Part shown: one piece after another, positions 1 to 8,393 of the stretch
Layout of the letters: the number at the start of each line of letters is the position of its first letter
Position numbering within the stretch: position 1 is the stretch's first letter
Source: Haloarcula amylolytica JCM 13557
GTDB lineage: Archaea > Halobacteriota > Halobacteria > Halobacteriales > Haloarculaceae
Direction: 5' to 3'
DNA: 43,303 bases
NCBI RefSeq assembly: GCF_000336615.1
Contig: NZ_AOLW01000036.1
Span: forward strand, 1 to 43,303
Notes under the pieces: model-generated
Database searches by the model: none
What the model was told of the DNA's origin: nothing
The model's input: only the letters and a program-made list of their open reading frames with translations
Made by a program: the position numbers and the translations under genes

Positions 1-1
1 C

Positions 2-85
2 GATGACCGAGGCGTTGATGACCTCATGGAAGAGATCGATCATCTCTTTGTTCACTCAACTGCTGAAGCTAACGTGCAAAGCTGA
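2..85 (+). CDS. C-terminal fragment of an unidentified gene, cut by window edge
   Basis: An open frame enters from the left edge and ends at TGA 83-85, giving 27 residues ending LFVHSTAEANVQS. Codon choice resembles coding sequence. The fragment is too short to assign a family. It could be the end of a transposase or of a regulator, but nothing seen decides this. After it, 86-289 holds no gene that I can support. Confidence 0.3.
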   Translation, partial: DDRGVDDLMEEIDHLFVHSTAEANVQS

Positions 86-289
86 GTCAATGAGTGCGGG
101 CATCGCGGACCTCCTGCTGGGACAGATCGAGGACTCGCCCGCCGAGCAAGTCGTCGCGCCCGGCGCGTCCTGCCGGTCCCAGATCGACGACTTCGGCGAC
201 GGTTCCGCGGAACCGCCACATCCTATCGAGATGGTCGCGGCGGCGCTACAGTAGGTCAGCTCGCGTTGCTGGGGCCACGAGGCACGGCA

Positions 290-736
290 TCAGATTCCGA
301 TGCCGTCCCGCTGTTGTACCGTCACGTCGTGTCCGTCGACTGTCGACCGAAGCGCCTGCGTGAAGGGCTCAGCGTCGAACTGGCCGTGGACTCTGACCGT
401 TGTCGAACCGCCTGTCAGCGGCTGGGCCGTGATTTTCGGCCGACCGACCCGGCCGCCAGTGTGGATCTCGATTCTGTCGAGCGTGTCGTAGGACTGTGTC
501 TCCACCTGTTCCGCGGTTTCGAGGGCTGCAGGGACGCCCTCCTCGGATACCTGTGACGCGAACGCCGCGGCCCGCTGGTCCGGCGACCCGAACAGCAGGT
601 CGACTGGCGTCAGATAGTCGTACTCGACGAAGTAGGCCCGCTCCGTACAGAACAACACGTCGACCAGCCGGAGCGGGTACGACCCCCGCATCGTGTAATG
701 CAAGTGAACGCGGAGTTCGTCAGTCACGAGAACCAC
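290..736 (-). CDS. Conserved-looking hypothetical protein, last gene of the Nramp operon
   Basis: 148 residues, soluble and acidic, no signal peptide or membrane segment. I do not recognise the family. The N-terminal half is rich in aromatic residues and hydrophobic strands (around residues 12-45), the C-terminal half looks like a small alpha/beta unit. The start overlaps the last 13 bases of the Nramp-like gene, so the two are very likely translationally coupled and transcribed together from the promoter ahead of the HTH gene at 3059. Context suggests a role tied to the transporter, but no enzymatic motif is visible. Confidence 0.7.
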   Translation of the reverse strand: MVLVTDELRVHLHYTMRGSYPLRLVDVLFCTERAYFVEYDYLTPVDLLFGSPDQRAAAFASQVSEEGVPAALETAEQVETQSYDTLDRIEIHTGGRVGRPKITAQPLTGGSTTVRVHGQFDAEPFTQALRSTVDGHDVTVQQRDGIGI

Positions 737-2478
737 CCTTGCGCGGTGGCGGCGTCAGTGACCGTTCCGTCCGCCGCGACCTTCGCACGCCCCACCCGAT
801 ACATCGTATACGCCTGGACGAGCAGGCAGATCGCCCAGAGGGCGTACCCTCCCAGTGCGCTGCCGAGCACCGTCGTCTTGACGGCAAACGCCTGCAACCC
901 CAGCCGCGTCGCCAGCCCCGTTCCGACCAGGAGGACACTGAAGTAGCCGAAAAACGCCGCGGCGACCCACATCGCGACGACGCGGCCCCAGCCCGGCATC
1001 GTGTGCTCCGGGAGTCGGACCGTGTTGACGAGCTGGACGATGACGATGTACGGCCACATCAACAGCCCGGACATCGCCGCGCCGACGACCAGGAGCCCGA
1101 AGGGATCGGATATTGATATCGGGAGGGTGAGGATGAAGATGCCCCAGCCACAGAAGACGGTCAGCAGTCCCCAGAACAGCCGCGGCAGGCTCCAGCCCGC
1201 CTCCCGACCGTACAGCTCGTAGATGATGTCGGAGCTGTTCCGGACGAACGACTCGATTATCGCGTATTCGGTCGTGAACAGGGCGAGAAACAGCGTGACG
1301 TAGATGACGCTCGTCGTGAACCCGCCGACCGACGGCGCGATCTCGATGAGCCACATATCGACCGCGTCGCTCGTCGCTCCCGGGGCCTGTGACACCGCGA
1401 TGACGACCAGGATCGTCGTGACGAGGAGGAGGCCCAGCAGGAAGGTCAACAGGTGTTCGAGCTGTGTCACGCGCCACCACCCTCGCCAGCGTTTGAGGTT
1501 CTGCATGTCCGGGGTGAACGTGAACCCGTCCTCGTGGACCGTCTCGGGGTCGTCGCCGGCGAAGGGGTTCTTGATCCGGCCCTGATACCGCCCCATCCCG
1601 TAGCCCTTTTCGCGTATCCAGAGGCTCTGTGAGAGGTTGAGGTAGCCGCCCGCGCCGGCATAGGCCAGTGCCCCGACCAGCACGGCGATGGTTCCGACCG
1701 GCGAGTAGTCGCCGACCTCCGTCAGGCTCCCCGGAACACCGACCAGCACATCGACCGACCCGATGAGAACGAACAGCAGCAGCGTGAACGCAATAGACAG
1801 CGCCACCAGAACGAGCTGGAGGCTCTCGACGACGTTGTACATCAGCGGCGTCACCTGGTAGGTCACCCAGATGAACACCATGAGCGCGATGCCGAACAGT
1901 CGCCAGCCGACGATGTCGACGCCAGCGACGTCGTACGTGCCGAGTCCGAGGCCCTGCGCGCCAATCTGCGCGGCGCTCGCGGCCCACCCCGGCCAGCCGA
2001 GGCTGATGAACCCGCCGACCAGCATGGCCAGCGGGAGGACCGGATGGACCCGTTCGAACGCCCGGAACACGCTCTCACCGGTCGCCAGTGTCCACCGCTG
2101 TATCTCCGTGTTGATGACAAAGTGGAGACAGACAGCCGCGAGGAACAGCCAGTACAGTCCCCACCCGTAGCTGGCGACCAGATGCGGCCAGAACAGCGTC
2201 TCACCGCTGCCGAGCGACGCCCCCAGCATGATCGCGCTGGGACCGACGACGTGGCGGAGTTTCGGCACTTTCGGCAACGAGAGTTCTCTGAACCGCCCGC
2301 CCGTCCCCGTGTCCGGATGGGCCTCGCTCTCCGGTGCCGCCTCGAGGTTGTCGTACGCGACTGGGGTGTACGACGAGATGGGATACCGCTGCTCTTTGCG
2401 AGAGGCGTACACTTCCGATGTCTCTGACTCCGCGTCTTCCGCTACGTCCGACTGTTCCGTCGGCTTTTCCTCTGGCAT
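724..2478 (-). CDS. Nramp-family (NRAMP-like) metal ion transporter
   Basis: 584-residue polytopic membrane protein with about 11 hydrophobic segments after a polar, acidic N-terminal tail of about 75 residues. The first membrane segment begins GPSAIMLGASLGSGE, the position where classical MntH proteins carry the metal-binding DPGN motif. Here the motif is replaced by GSGE, as in a divergent Nramp-like branch found in prokaryotes, so Mn2+/Fe2+ transport cannot be assumed. I chose the ATG at 2478 because it lies 8 nt after the stop of the upstream HTH gene with a GGTGA-like ribosome site between them. A longer frame upstream only reads through the HTH gene. A loop of about 40 residues near residues 290-335 is longer than usual. 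Confidence 0.85.
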   Translation of the reverse strand: MPEEKPTEQSDVAEDAESETSEVYASRKEQRYPISSYTPVAYDNLEAAPESEAHPDTGTGGRFRELSLPKVPKLRHVVGPSAIMLGASLGSGETLFWPHLVASYGWGLYWLFLAAVCLHFVINTEIQRWTLATGESVFRAFERVHPVLPLAMLVGGFISLGWPGWAASAAQIGAQGLGLGTYDVAGVDIVGWRLFGIALMVFIWVTYQVTPLMYNVVESLQLVLVALSIAFTLLLFVLIGSVDVLVGVPGSLTEVGDYSPVGTIAVLVGALAYAGAGGYLNLSQSLWIREKGYGMGRYQGRIKNPFAGDDPETVHEDGFTFTPDMQNLKRWRGWWRVTQLEHLLTFLLGLLLVTTILVVIAVSQAPGATSDAVDMWLIEIAPSVGGFTTSVIYVTLFLALFTTEYAIIESFVRNSSDIIYELYGREAGWSLPRLFWGLLTVFCGWGIFILTLPISISDPFGLLVVGAAMSGLLMWPYIVIVQLVNTVRLPEHTMPGWGRVVAMWVAAAFFGYFSVLLVGTGLATRLGLQAFAVKTTVLGSALGGYALWAICLLVQAYTMYRVGRAKVAADGTVTDAATAQGWFS

Positions 2479-2486
2479 CGGTGAAC

Positions 2487-3059
2487 TCACCCACCGACGT
2501 AGTGCCAGACGTGCTCGTGGTCGGCAGCCAGGTCGACCTGCGGGAGGTCTTCGAGCGCGGGTCCGATAGCGTCCCACCACTCGTCAGCGGTCTTGTAGCC
2601 CGCCGGATGCTCCTGAAACACCTCGGTAATAAGCTTCCCGGCATCCGTGTCGGGGTTTTCACGGAGGTAGTCGTACGCGGCCCTCAGCGCCGCACGTCGA
2701 TCGTCGAGTACCTCCCCCGTCCCCGGCAGGTCCGCGTCGGCGATACTGTGCTCGACCGGCGGCTCTCGCTCCTGTTGTGATTGCGTGCCCGAGCCGACGA
2801 GCTGGGAGAACGGGATCCACCAGACCCGACTCCGTGCACCGACCTTCCGTGTTTCCAGCTCACCCCGTTCGACGAGTACTTCGAGCTTGTTGTGTGCCGT
2901 CTTCCGGGAACAGCCGAGTGCGTCCATCACATCGGTTGCCGTCAACGGCTTTGCCTGGTCCGCTCGGTCCCGAAACACCGAGAGCACTCGCTCCGGTGTG
3001 AACTCTGCCGTGGACGGTGGCGACCCGTCGGCCCGACCATCGTCCGCGGTATTGCTCAT
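2487..3059 (-). CDS. Winged-helix transcriptional regulator, probable operon autoregulator
   Basis: 190 residues. Residues about 19-85 form a winged helix: a recognition-helix region DALGCSRKTAHNKLEVL is followed by a wing with GELETRKVGARSRVWW. The C-terminal half (about 110-185) is acidic and Trp-rich and may form a small helical sensing or dimerisation domain; I do not recognise it. It is the first gene of a three-gene operon with the Nramp-like transporter. A TATA-like stretch near 3082-3090 is about 27 nt before the ATG, which suggests a leaderless transcript. An inverted repeat between that box and the start (separate entry) is a plausible site for autoregulation. Confidence 0.8.
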   Translation of the reverse strand: MSNTADDGRADGSPPSTAEFTPERVLSVFRDRADQAKPLTATDVMDALGCSRKTAHNKLEVLVERGELETRKVGARSRVWWIPFSQLVGSGTQSQQEREPPVEHSIADADLPGTGEVLDDRRAALRAAYDYLRENPDTDAGKLITEVFQEHPAGYKTADEWWDAIGPALEDLPQVDLAADHEHVWHYVGG

Positions 3060-3067
3060 ACGTAGCC

Positions 3068-3085
3068 ATTACAGTCGTATGTAAT
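3068..3085. promoter_or_regulatory. Inverted repeat between TATA box and HTH gene start (candidate operator)
   Basis: ATTACA-N6-TGTAAT, perfect 6-bp arms, 9 bp before the HTH start codon and overlapping the TATA-like region (minus strand TCTATTACA). A repressor bound here would block the transporter operon. Assignment to the adjacent regulator is inference. Confidence 0.45.
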
Positions 3086-3273
3086 AGACTTTTCTGCAGC
3101 GAACTCCGTTTCGGGAGCAAACGACCTCCTTCCGTCTGACGCTCGATGGGTCTCAATTTCACACGAAGGTAGGCATCACTTCCCCGTCGACGCACCGACT
3201 ATGGCTGTTGCAGATATCCCAAATCCGGTCCACTTCCGACGGCAGCCACGTTCCCGTCGGACCGGCCCACCCC

Positions 3274-4608
3274 TTACTCGGCCGGTTCCCGCGGCGGCAC
3301 CGACTGCTCAGTTTCCACGACCGCACGGTCGGGGAGTTCGGGGTTGGGTGTCCGACCGACCGTCAGCAGGCGTTCGGTGAGTGTCAGCTCCTCCGGACTG
3401 GGGCTCGGTTTCTGGACTTCCTCGTAGTCGACGACCACCTGCCCGTCTTCGGCCGTAATGCGCACCGCACAGAGCTGGTAGGAGGGGTAAAACACCGGGG
3501 GAAGGAGCCCGATGATGCCGTCCCGACGGTGGAGGCGTTTGAGCCAGGTCCCGCTGTTGACGACCAGCCCGCCGTCGACCGACTGCACGCTCGGCCGGTG
3601 CGTGTGACCGTAGCAGAAGACGACCGCATCTTCCTTTTCGTCGAACACTTCCCGGGCGGCTTCCTTGTACGGCGTCTGGGTATCGACCGTGAGATCGGTC
3701 TCGAAGACCCCGAATCGGTTGATCGTCTTCTTGATGTCCTGGCGCAGAAGATACAACGGGATGCCCACGAGCAACAGCAGCCCGGCCAGCGACGCGTTCA
3801 CGACAAGCAGCAGCCAAATGGCGGTGCCGACCGTGCCGAACTGGCCCAGAAACGACGTCGTCGTTTCGACCGGCGCGGACCAGACGCCCAGCAGGTTCAG
3901 CGCCGCCAGAATCGCCAGGATGGCGCTGATGTTGAACAGCAACAGGAACGGGACCAGCGCGTACCGCAGCAGCGGGTTCATCTCCCGGTAGAAGTACTTC
4001 GAGAGCATCCACACTGGAACCCGCTCGGTCGGCGTTACGGCCTGTACGTCCTTGAGCCAGTTGTACCGGCCCCGGTCCGAAAGCTGGCCGGCCCGACTCG
4101 TCACGAGTGTGTTGTAGTAGTAGCCAAGCGGCGTCACGTTGGTATCCCCCCAGTCTTCGATGCGGTTGTTGGGGTCCTGCTGATTGCCGTGTTCGAGGTG
4201 GATGGCCTGGTCCCCCACCGGACGGGTAATCGACTTCGACTGGACAAGGTCCACGTTGTACGCCGCGAACCGCTCCACGTACTCGTCGTAGGCCGCGAGT
4301 TCGTGGTCGTGGTTGCCCGGTATCAGCGTGATCTGGATGTTCTCGCCGGTCTTTCGCAACTGCTCGAACAGCGACGGATAGGTCCCTTCGAGGACGTCGA
4401 ACTTCTCCAGTCCCGACATACCGGTGAACTCCCACAGCCCGAACGCGTCGCCGTTGATGAGTAGCTCGGCGTCCTCGTCGGTGGTCTCTAACCGCGCCAG
4501 AAAATCGAGCAGTTCGTCGAGAAATTCCACGTCCTCTAGCTGCTCGTCGCCGCCGATGTGGAGGTCGCTGATGACGTAGTAAACGCGGTCGTCGGCGGTG
4601 CCGTCCAT
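3274..4608 (-). CDS. Membrane-anchored calcineurin-like metallophosphoesterase
   Basis: 444 residues with the dinuclear-metal phosphoesterase motifs in order: SDLHIGG (D15, H17), NGDAFG (D54), GNHDH (N99, H100), EHGN (H140) and GHTHRP (H335, H337). The family hydrolyses phosphomonoesters or diesters; the substrate is not evident. Between the fourth and last motifs lie two strong hydrophobic segments, about residues 217-243 and 262-288, so the catalytic fold is interrupted by a membrane hairpin. There is no N-terminal signal, so both halves of the catalytic domain should face the cytoplasm. The C-terminal tail of about 45 residues is acidic. The second motif lacks the usual Asn/Asp after GD. 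A long antisense frame on the plus strand is a shadow. Confidence 0.85.
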   Translation of the reverse strand: MDGTADDRVYYVISDLHIGGDEQLEDVEFLDELLDFLARLETTDEDAELLINGDAFGLWEFTGMSGLEKFDVLEGTYPSLFEQLRKTGENIQITLIPGNHDHELAAYDEYVERFAAYNVDLVQSKSITRPVGDQAIHLEHGNQQDPNNRIEDWGDTNVTPLGYYYNTLVTSRAGQLSDRGRYNWLKDVQAVTPTERVPVWMLSKYFYREMNPLLRYALVPFLLLFNISAILAILAALNLLGVWSAPVETTTSFLGQFGTVGTAIWLLLVVNASLAGLLLLVGIPLYLLRQDIKKTINRFGVFETDLTVDTQTPYKEAAREVFDEKEDAVVFCYGHTHRPSVQSVDGGLVVNSGTWLKRLHRRDGIIGLLPPVFYPSYQLCAVRITAEDGQVVVDYEEVQKPSPSPEELTLTERLLTVGRTPNPELPDRAVVETEQSVPPREPAE

Positions 4609-4732
4609 TGAATACGGGTTCTTGACCCACAGACAAAGGCGTTGCTCTCCGGGAAATCACGACGGAAGATTGTGGTCTCAGCTGGGACTGTGGCTTATAG
4701 ACGCGCTTCCACCGATATCGAGACCTGCTCGA

Positions 4733-5749
4733 TTACAGTTCCAGCACGGCCCGGAACCGCGCTTCGTTGTCGATCATCCGCCCGTATGCTTCGTTGACGT
4801 CTTCGAGCGGGTAGGTCTCTATCTCCGGCGCGATGTCGCGGAGCGAACTGAACTCCAGCGTGTCCTGTGAGTCGCGCGCGTGCCCGGAGGCCCAGCCCTC
4901 GACGCCGCCCCGGCTCTGGACGAGCTGCTGTGCGCTCACTTCCACTGGCTCGCCGGGGACGCCGACGACTACGACTGAGCCATCGACGCCGATTCCGCTG
5001 ACGATAGAACTGATAGCGTCACTCGACGGTGCCGTCGCCAGCACGACGTCGGCCCCACCGAGTTCCTGCAGTCGCTGGCCGGCATCCACCTCCGCCGCGT
5101 TGATGAAGTGGTCGGCGCCCAGTTCTTTCGCCAGCGATTCCTTCTCCGGCGTTCGGGAAATGGCGGCCGTCTCGAAGCCAGCCGCGTGAGCGTACTGGAC
5201 CCCGAGGTGACCGAGTCCGCCGACGCCCTGCACAGCGACTAGATCCCCGACGTTCGCATCGCTGTTCCGAAGCGCGTTGAACGTCGTCACGCCCGCACAG
5301 AGCAACGGCGCTGCGGCCGCCGCGTCCAGCGCCTCCGGAATCTTGGCGAGCGCTTCCGACGGTGCGGTCATGTACTCGGCGTAGCCGCCATCGTAGCTCA
5401 GCCCAGTGATTTCGCCGTTCTCACACTGGAGGAAGTTCCCCTGTCGACACTGCTCACACGTCGAACAGTGGCCGCCGTGCCAGCCGACGCCGACCCTGTC
5501 GCCCACGTCCCAGGCATCGACAGCGTCGCCGACGGCATCGACGTGTCCAGCCACCTCGTGGCCGGGAACCCGCGGATAGGAGACGACCGGGTTGGTCCCC
5601 TCTTTCGTGAACACGTCGCTGTGACAGATGCCACAGGCATCGACCGAGACCCGTACCTCGCCGGGGTCCGGTTCGGGCACGTCCCGTTCGACGACCTCGA
5701 AGTCTGCCCCTGCCTCAGGCACGACCGCCGCTCGCATTGTGTCTGACAT
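4733..5749 (-). CDS. Zinc-dependent alcohol dehydrogenase (MDR family)
   Basis: 338 residues, the usual length for tetrameric microbial zinc alcohol dehydrogenases, which oxidise alcohols or reduce aldehydes with NAD(P). Catalytic zinc ligands are C42 (GICHSD), H64-E65 (PGHE) and C151 (LLCAG); structural zinc cysteines are C95, C98, C101 and C109. The Rossmann motif GVGGLG is at 175-180. The ATG at 5749 sits about 27 nt after a TATA-like CTTATCC (5773-5781), so a leaderless start is likely. It is monocistronic; the gap to the metallophosphoesterase start downstream is 124 nt. Confidence 0.92.
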   Translation of the reverse strand: MSDTMRAAVVPEAGADFEVVERDVPEPDPGEVRVSVDACGICHSDVFTKEGTNPVVSYPRVPGHEVAGHVDAVGDAVDAWDVGDRVGVGWHGGHCSTCEQCRQGNFLQCENGEITGLSYDGGYAEYMTAPSEALAKIPEALDAAAAAPLLCAGVTTFNALRNSDANVGDLVAVQGVGGLGHLGVQYAHAAGFETAAISRTPEKESLAKELGADHFINAAEVDAGQRLQELGGADVVLATAPSSDAISSIVSGIGVDGSVVVVGVPGEPVEVSAQQLVQSRGGVEGWASGHARDSQDTLEFSSLRDIAPEIETYPLEDVNEAYGRMIDNEARFRAVLEL

Positions 5750-5858
5750 AGCGATACTTCCGGCTCGACGCGGATAAGCGGCCAGTTACCAGAGAGCTGT
5801 ACGGGCGCGCTTGCTTCGATACAGCCGTGCCGACCGGGTCGGTCCGCCTCCCGATTCA

Positions 5859-5936
5859 TACTGCCGGCTGTACGTCCGTGAAGACTCTCGCCACCTCGGG
5901 GTGGCAAATCTCTTGAAATAGTTACAGCCGGCAGTA
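5859..5936. repeat. 78-bp inverted-repeat element (MITE-like), copy 1, inserted at the htpX stop
   Basis: Terminal inverted repeats TACTGCCGGCTGTA flank a core with a perfect inner hairpin GCCACC-TCGG-GGTGGC. It is flanked by direct repeats TCA at 5856-5858 and 5937-5939, that is TGA on the minus strand, and the 5937-5939 copy is the stop codon of htpX. A second copy of the same length is at 36752-36829 with the same TGA/TGA arrangement. No coding capacity. A non-autonomous transposable element with a 3-bp target duplication fits best; a secondary role as terminator is possible. Confidence 0.8.
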
Positions 5937-6761
5937 TCAGGACCGGAGCCGCTGAATCCGCTTCTCCGTCGGGGGGTGGGTCGAGAACAGTTTCTCGAAC
6001 AGCCCCTTGTCGGCGTTGAAGATACAGAGGGCGTTCATGCTATCCTCGACTTTCGATTCGCGTCCTTCAGCACCGCGAGAGATTTTTTCGAGCGCACGGG
6101 CCAGCGGCTCGCCGGTGCCGATGGCGCGGCGCGCGTCCGCGTCTGCGACGTACTCCCGATACCGTGAGATAGCCAGCACGAACACCATGACCAGCGCGTT
6201 CGCGAGCGAGGAGGCGATCATCGCCATGATCCAGGAGCCGACGTTTCGCTCGCCGCCGAACAGCACCGCGAAGTAGGCGACGTAGCCGACGAGCATCCCG
6301 ATGGATTGGCCGACGACCATCGTGATGACGTCCCGGTTCTTGATGTGGGCCAGTTCGTGTGCGATCACGCCCTCCAGTTCGTCGTCGTCGAGGAGTTGCA
6401 TCAGTTCGCTCGACACGACGACGACACCCGCACCTTTCCGTCCGACCGCGAAGGCGTTGGGCACGCCCATGTCCATCACCATCAGCCGGGGCTCCTCGAT
6501 ATTCATATCTCTGCAGAGCCGCCGGACCATCTGGTGGACGTAGCCGAACCGCTGGTCGTCCGGCATATCCTCCGCGCCACGGAGTGCCAGCCACTTCCCG
6601 AGTTTGTACTGGATCGCCGGCACCACGAGGATTCCGACGAGGAGCACCGGGACGAGCGGCAGGCCCAACAGCACCGACAGTGCCGTGCCGGCGAAAACGT
6701 AGAACGCGAACAGAATCGCACCGACGACGAGCATCCGCACCTGTAATCCAAAGTCTGCCAT
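5937..6761 (-). CDS. htpX: HtpX-like zinc membrane metalloprotease (M48B)
   Basis: 274 residues. Two membrane segments at the N-terminus (about 8-50), then a cytoplasmic peptidase domain with HEXXH at H135-E136-x-x-H139 (AHELAHIKNRD) and a third zinc ligand E203 (SRYREYVADADA). A second hydrophobic pair lies at about 145-200. HtpX proteases degrade misfolded membrane proteins under stress. The C-terminus THPPTEKRIQRLRS is normal for the family, so the adjacent repeat has not truncated it. A TATA-like GTTTATACGG at 6783-6792 is about 27 nt upstream of the ATG, supporting a leaderless start. Confidence 0.93.
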   Translation of the reverse strand: MADFGLQVRMLVVGAILFAFYVFAGTALSVLLGLPLVPVLLVGILVVPAIQYKLGKWLALRGAEDMPDDQRFGYVHQMVRRLCRDMNIEEPRLMVMDMGVPNAFAVGRKGAGVVVVSSELMQLLDDDELEGVIAHELAHIKNRDVITMVVGQSIGMLVGYVAYFAVLFGGERNVGSWIMAMIASSLANALVMVFVLAISRYREYVADADARRAIGTGEPLARALEKISRGAEGRESKVEDSMNALCIFNADKGLFEKLFSTHPPTEKRIQRLRS

Positions 6762-6890
6762 ACAGGGTCAAGTCCGTCCGGCCGTATAAACCGTCTGGCC
6801 GACGATGCCGCTCGTGTCACTGGGTTTCGCCGCAGATGTGGTGACGACTCCGAGGAAATTCGCCGGCTTAGTCGGTACAGCGGACGGTCC

Positions 6891-7550
6891 TTACTCCCTG
6901 GAGAGCGCGTAACTCCGACGGTCGTGCGTTTCGAGCGTGAGAGACGCCAGCCGCCAGTCGGTCTCCGCACAGAACTGGTGGACGGCAGGGATGACGCCGT
7001 TCACGATTTTGTAGTCGTCGCCCGCGATGTAGCCGCCCGCTGTGACGGCCCGCTGGCTCTCTCTGAGTTCGGCCAGCGTCGCCTCGTACTCGTGGGAGCT
7101 GTTGATATACACCCAGTCGAGCGAGTCGGTGTCGGCATCACGAAGCACGGTGATCGGTTCGGCGTCCCGCAAGTGAACGGTGCCCTGATGCTCGCTGAAT
7201 CGCCGCTTGACAGCCTGGCGCTCCCCGTCACTTGCCCACTGATCGACCAGATAGAGGGTCTCCGGCTGCGTGATCCGGACGATTGATTCGGCGAAGGAAC
7301 CGTCTCCGGGCCCGAACTCGGCGGCGGTCGCGCTGGTCGGCATGTGTTCGAGGAGGGCCGTCCGGTGGGGGAGGAGTTGCACGTTTTCAAGCTCTGCTGC
7401 CGGGAGCGACTCCGGGACGGCTGCCTCTCGGTCCAGAACGGTTGCCGCTGCGGCTCCCCCGGACGTGTCGGGTGGGAACGCGGTCTGGTAAAGTCCGGCG
7501 ACCACCGGGTAGCGGCGGTCCGGACAGGACTCAGTGATAGCGCGTTTCAC
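6891..7550 (-). CDS. Class I SAM-dependent methyltransferase-like protein
   Basis: About 219 residues from the GTG at 7550; a TTG at 7586 gives 12 more residues and a TATA-like TCATAATAT (7562-7571) would even allow a start further in, so the start is uncertain. The SAM-binding motif I is EFGPGDGSF, followed by LVDQW (acidic loop) and the motif WVYINSSHEYEATLAEL, typical of the Methyltransf_24-like group acting on sugars or natural products. The region before motif I (about 50 residues) may be a cap. The substrate is unknown. It is divergent from the membrane protein gene at 7666. Confidence 0.75.
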   Translation of the reverse strand: MKRAITESCPDRRYPVVAGLYQTAFPPDTSGGAAAATVLDREAAVPESLPAAELENVQLLPHRTALLEHMPTSATAAEFGPGDGSFAESIVRITQPETLYLVDQWASDGERQAVKRRFSEHQGTVHLRDAEPITVLRDADTDSLDWVYINSSHEYEATLAELRESQRAVTAGGYIAGDDYKIVNGVIPAVHQFCAETDWRLASLTLETHDRRSYALSRE

Positions 7551-7665
7551 CCGCGATAGTGATATTATGATGTCACGATACCGCAACGGAGCCTAAAAGC
7601 ATGCCGACTCCGACTCTCACTGGAGAGCCGAAAACCTATGCGCTTGGGTTCGAAACGACCCTGGC

Positions 7666-8286
7666 ATGTCTCTATCCCGTTTTGTCGGGCGGTTCCGGCC
7701 TTACTCCGTCCCGATCTGTCTGTTTGCCGTGGTGGCTATCGCTGTGCTGTTCGTCCCGACCCTAGTTCTCGGGGGCGCGACCGGACGCACGTATGCCCTG
7801 ACCATGGCAGTTCTCATCGTCGCGATCTCGTCGGTCCTTCCGTATGCCGTCGCCGTCGGTGTGCTGACCGTCCCGTTCCTCTACACTGGAATCGGTAGTT
7901 ACGCGGCCCCGGAGGTGTTGCCGACCGATGCAGAGCCGTTCGGGCTGGCTGCAGCACTCCGGCACGTCATCGCTGGCATCTCGTATGTCGTCGCGGCCAC
8001 CGCCGTCGGCGCTGTCGGCATCGGTCTCGATTTCGCGGCTTCGAGTGGTTCGGACCCGTTTCCGGCGGTCGGTTTCCCGCCGTTTCCGGCACTCGGGTTT
8101 CCGCCGTTTTTGCTGCTCGGCGGGGTGGTCATCGCCGGTGTCTACGTTGCGGTCCAACTGTGGCGGTACGAGCGACCGGTTCGGGGCCTGGGGTGGGATA
8201 CGGTTCTCGGGACAGGCGTCCTCGGCGCGTTCCTCGCCGCATCGCCCCTCGTCGCGCTCTGGATTTTCGGGTCGTACGGCTTCTGA
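7666..8286 (+). CDS. Polytopic membrane protein of unknown function
   Basis: 206 residues with about five or six hydrophobic segments (around 15-37, 43-70, 95-122, 143-162, 180-203). A short Pro/Phe-rich internal duplication, FPAVGFPPFPALGFPPF, sits in a loop near 130-147. No family recognised. A TATA-like AACCTATG is roughly 30 nt ahead of the ATG. The long antisense frame on the minus strand over this gene and its neighbour has no domain signature and is a shadow. Confidence 0.7.
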   Translation: MSLSRFVGRFRPYSVPICLFAVVAIAVLFVPTLVLGGATGRTYALTMAVLIVAISSVLPYAVAVGVLTVPFLYTGIGSYAAPEVLPTDAEPFGLAAALRHVIAGISYVVAATAVGAVGIGLDFAASSGSDPFPAVGFPPFPALGFPPFLLLGGVVIAGVYVAVQLWRYERPVRGLGWDTVLGTGVLGAFLAASPLVALWIFGSYGF

Positions 8287-8393
8287 ACGCCCCTGTGCTA
8301 CCTGTGATAGCCGGCTTCTCCGTATACTACCGATAGTCGGCGCTACCCGCCGGCTTCCAAACGGCTTAAAGTCGCAAGCTCCGGTATCCGATA

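Noticed and set aside
3208..4464. Long plus-strand frame opposite the metallophosphoesterase
   Set aside because: Antisense shadow in GC-rich DNA; no domain pattern, while the minus strand has all catalytic motifs.
8041..8115. Short direct repeat in the membrane protein gene as a possible CRISPR or tandem array
   Set aside because: Only two imperfect units encoding a Pro/Phe loop inside a coding frame.
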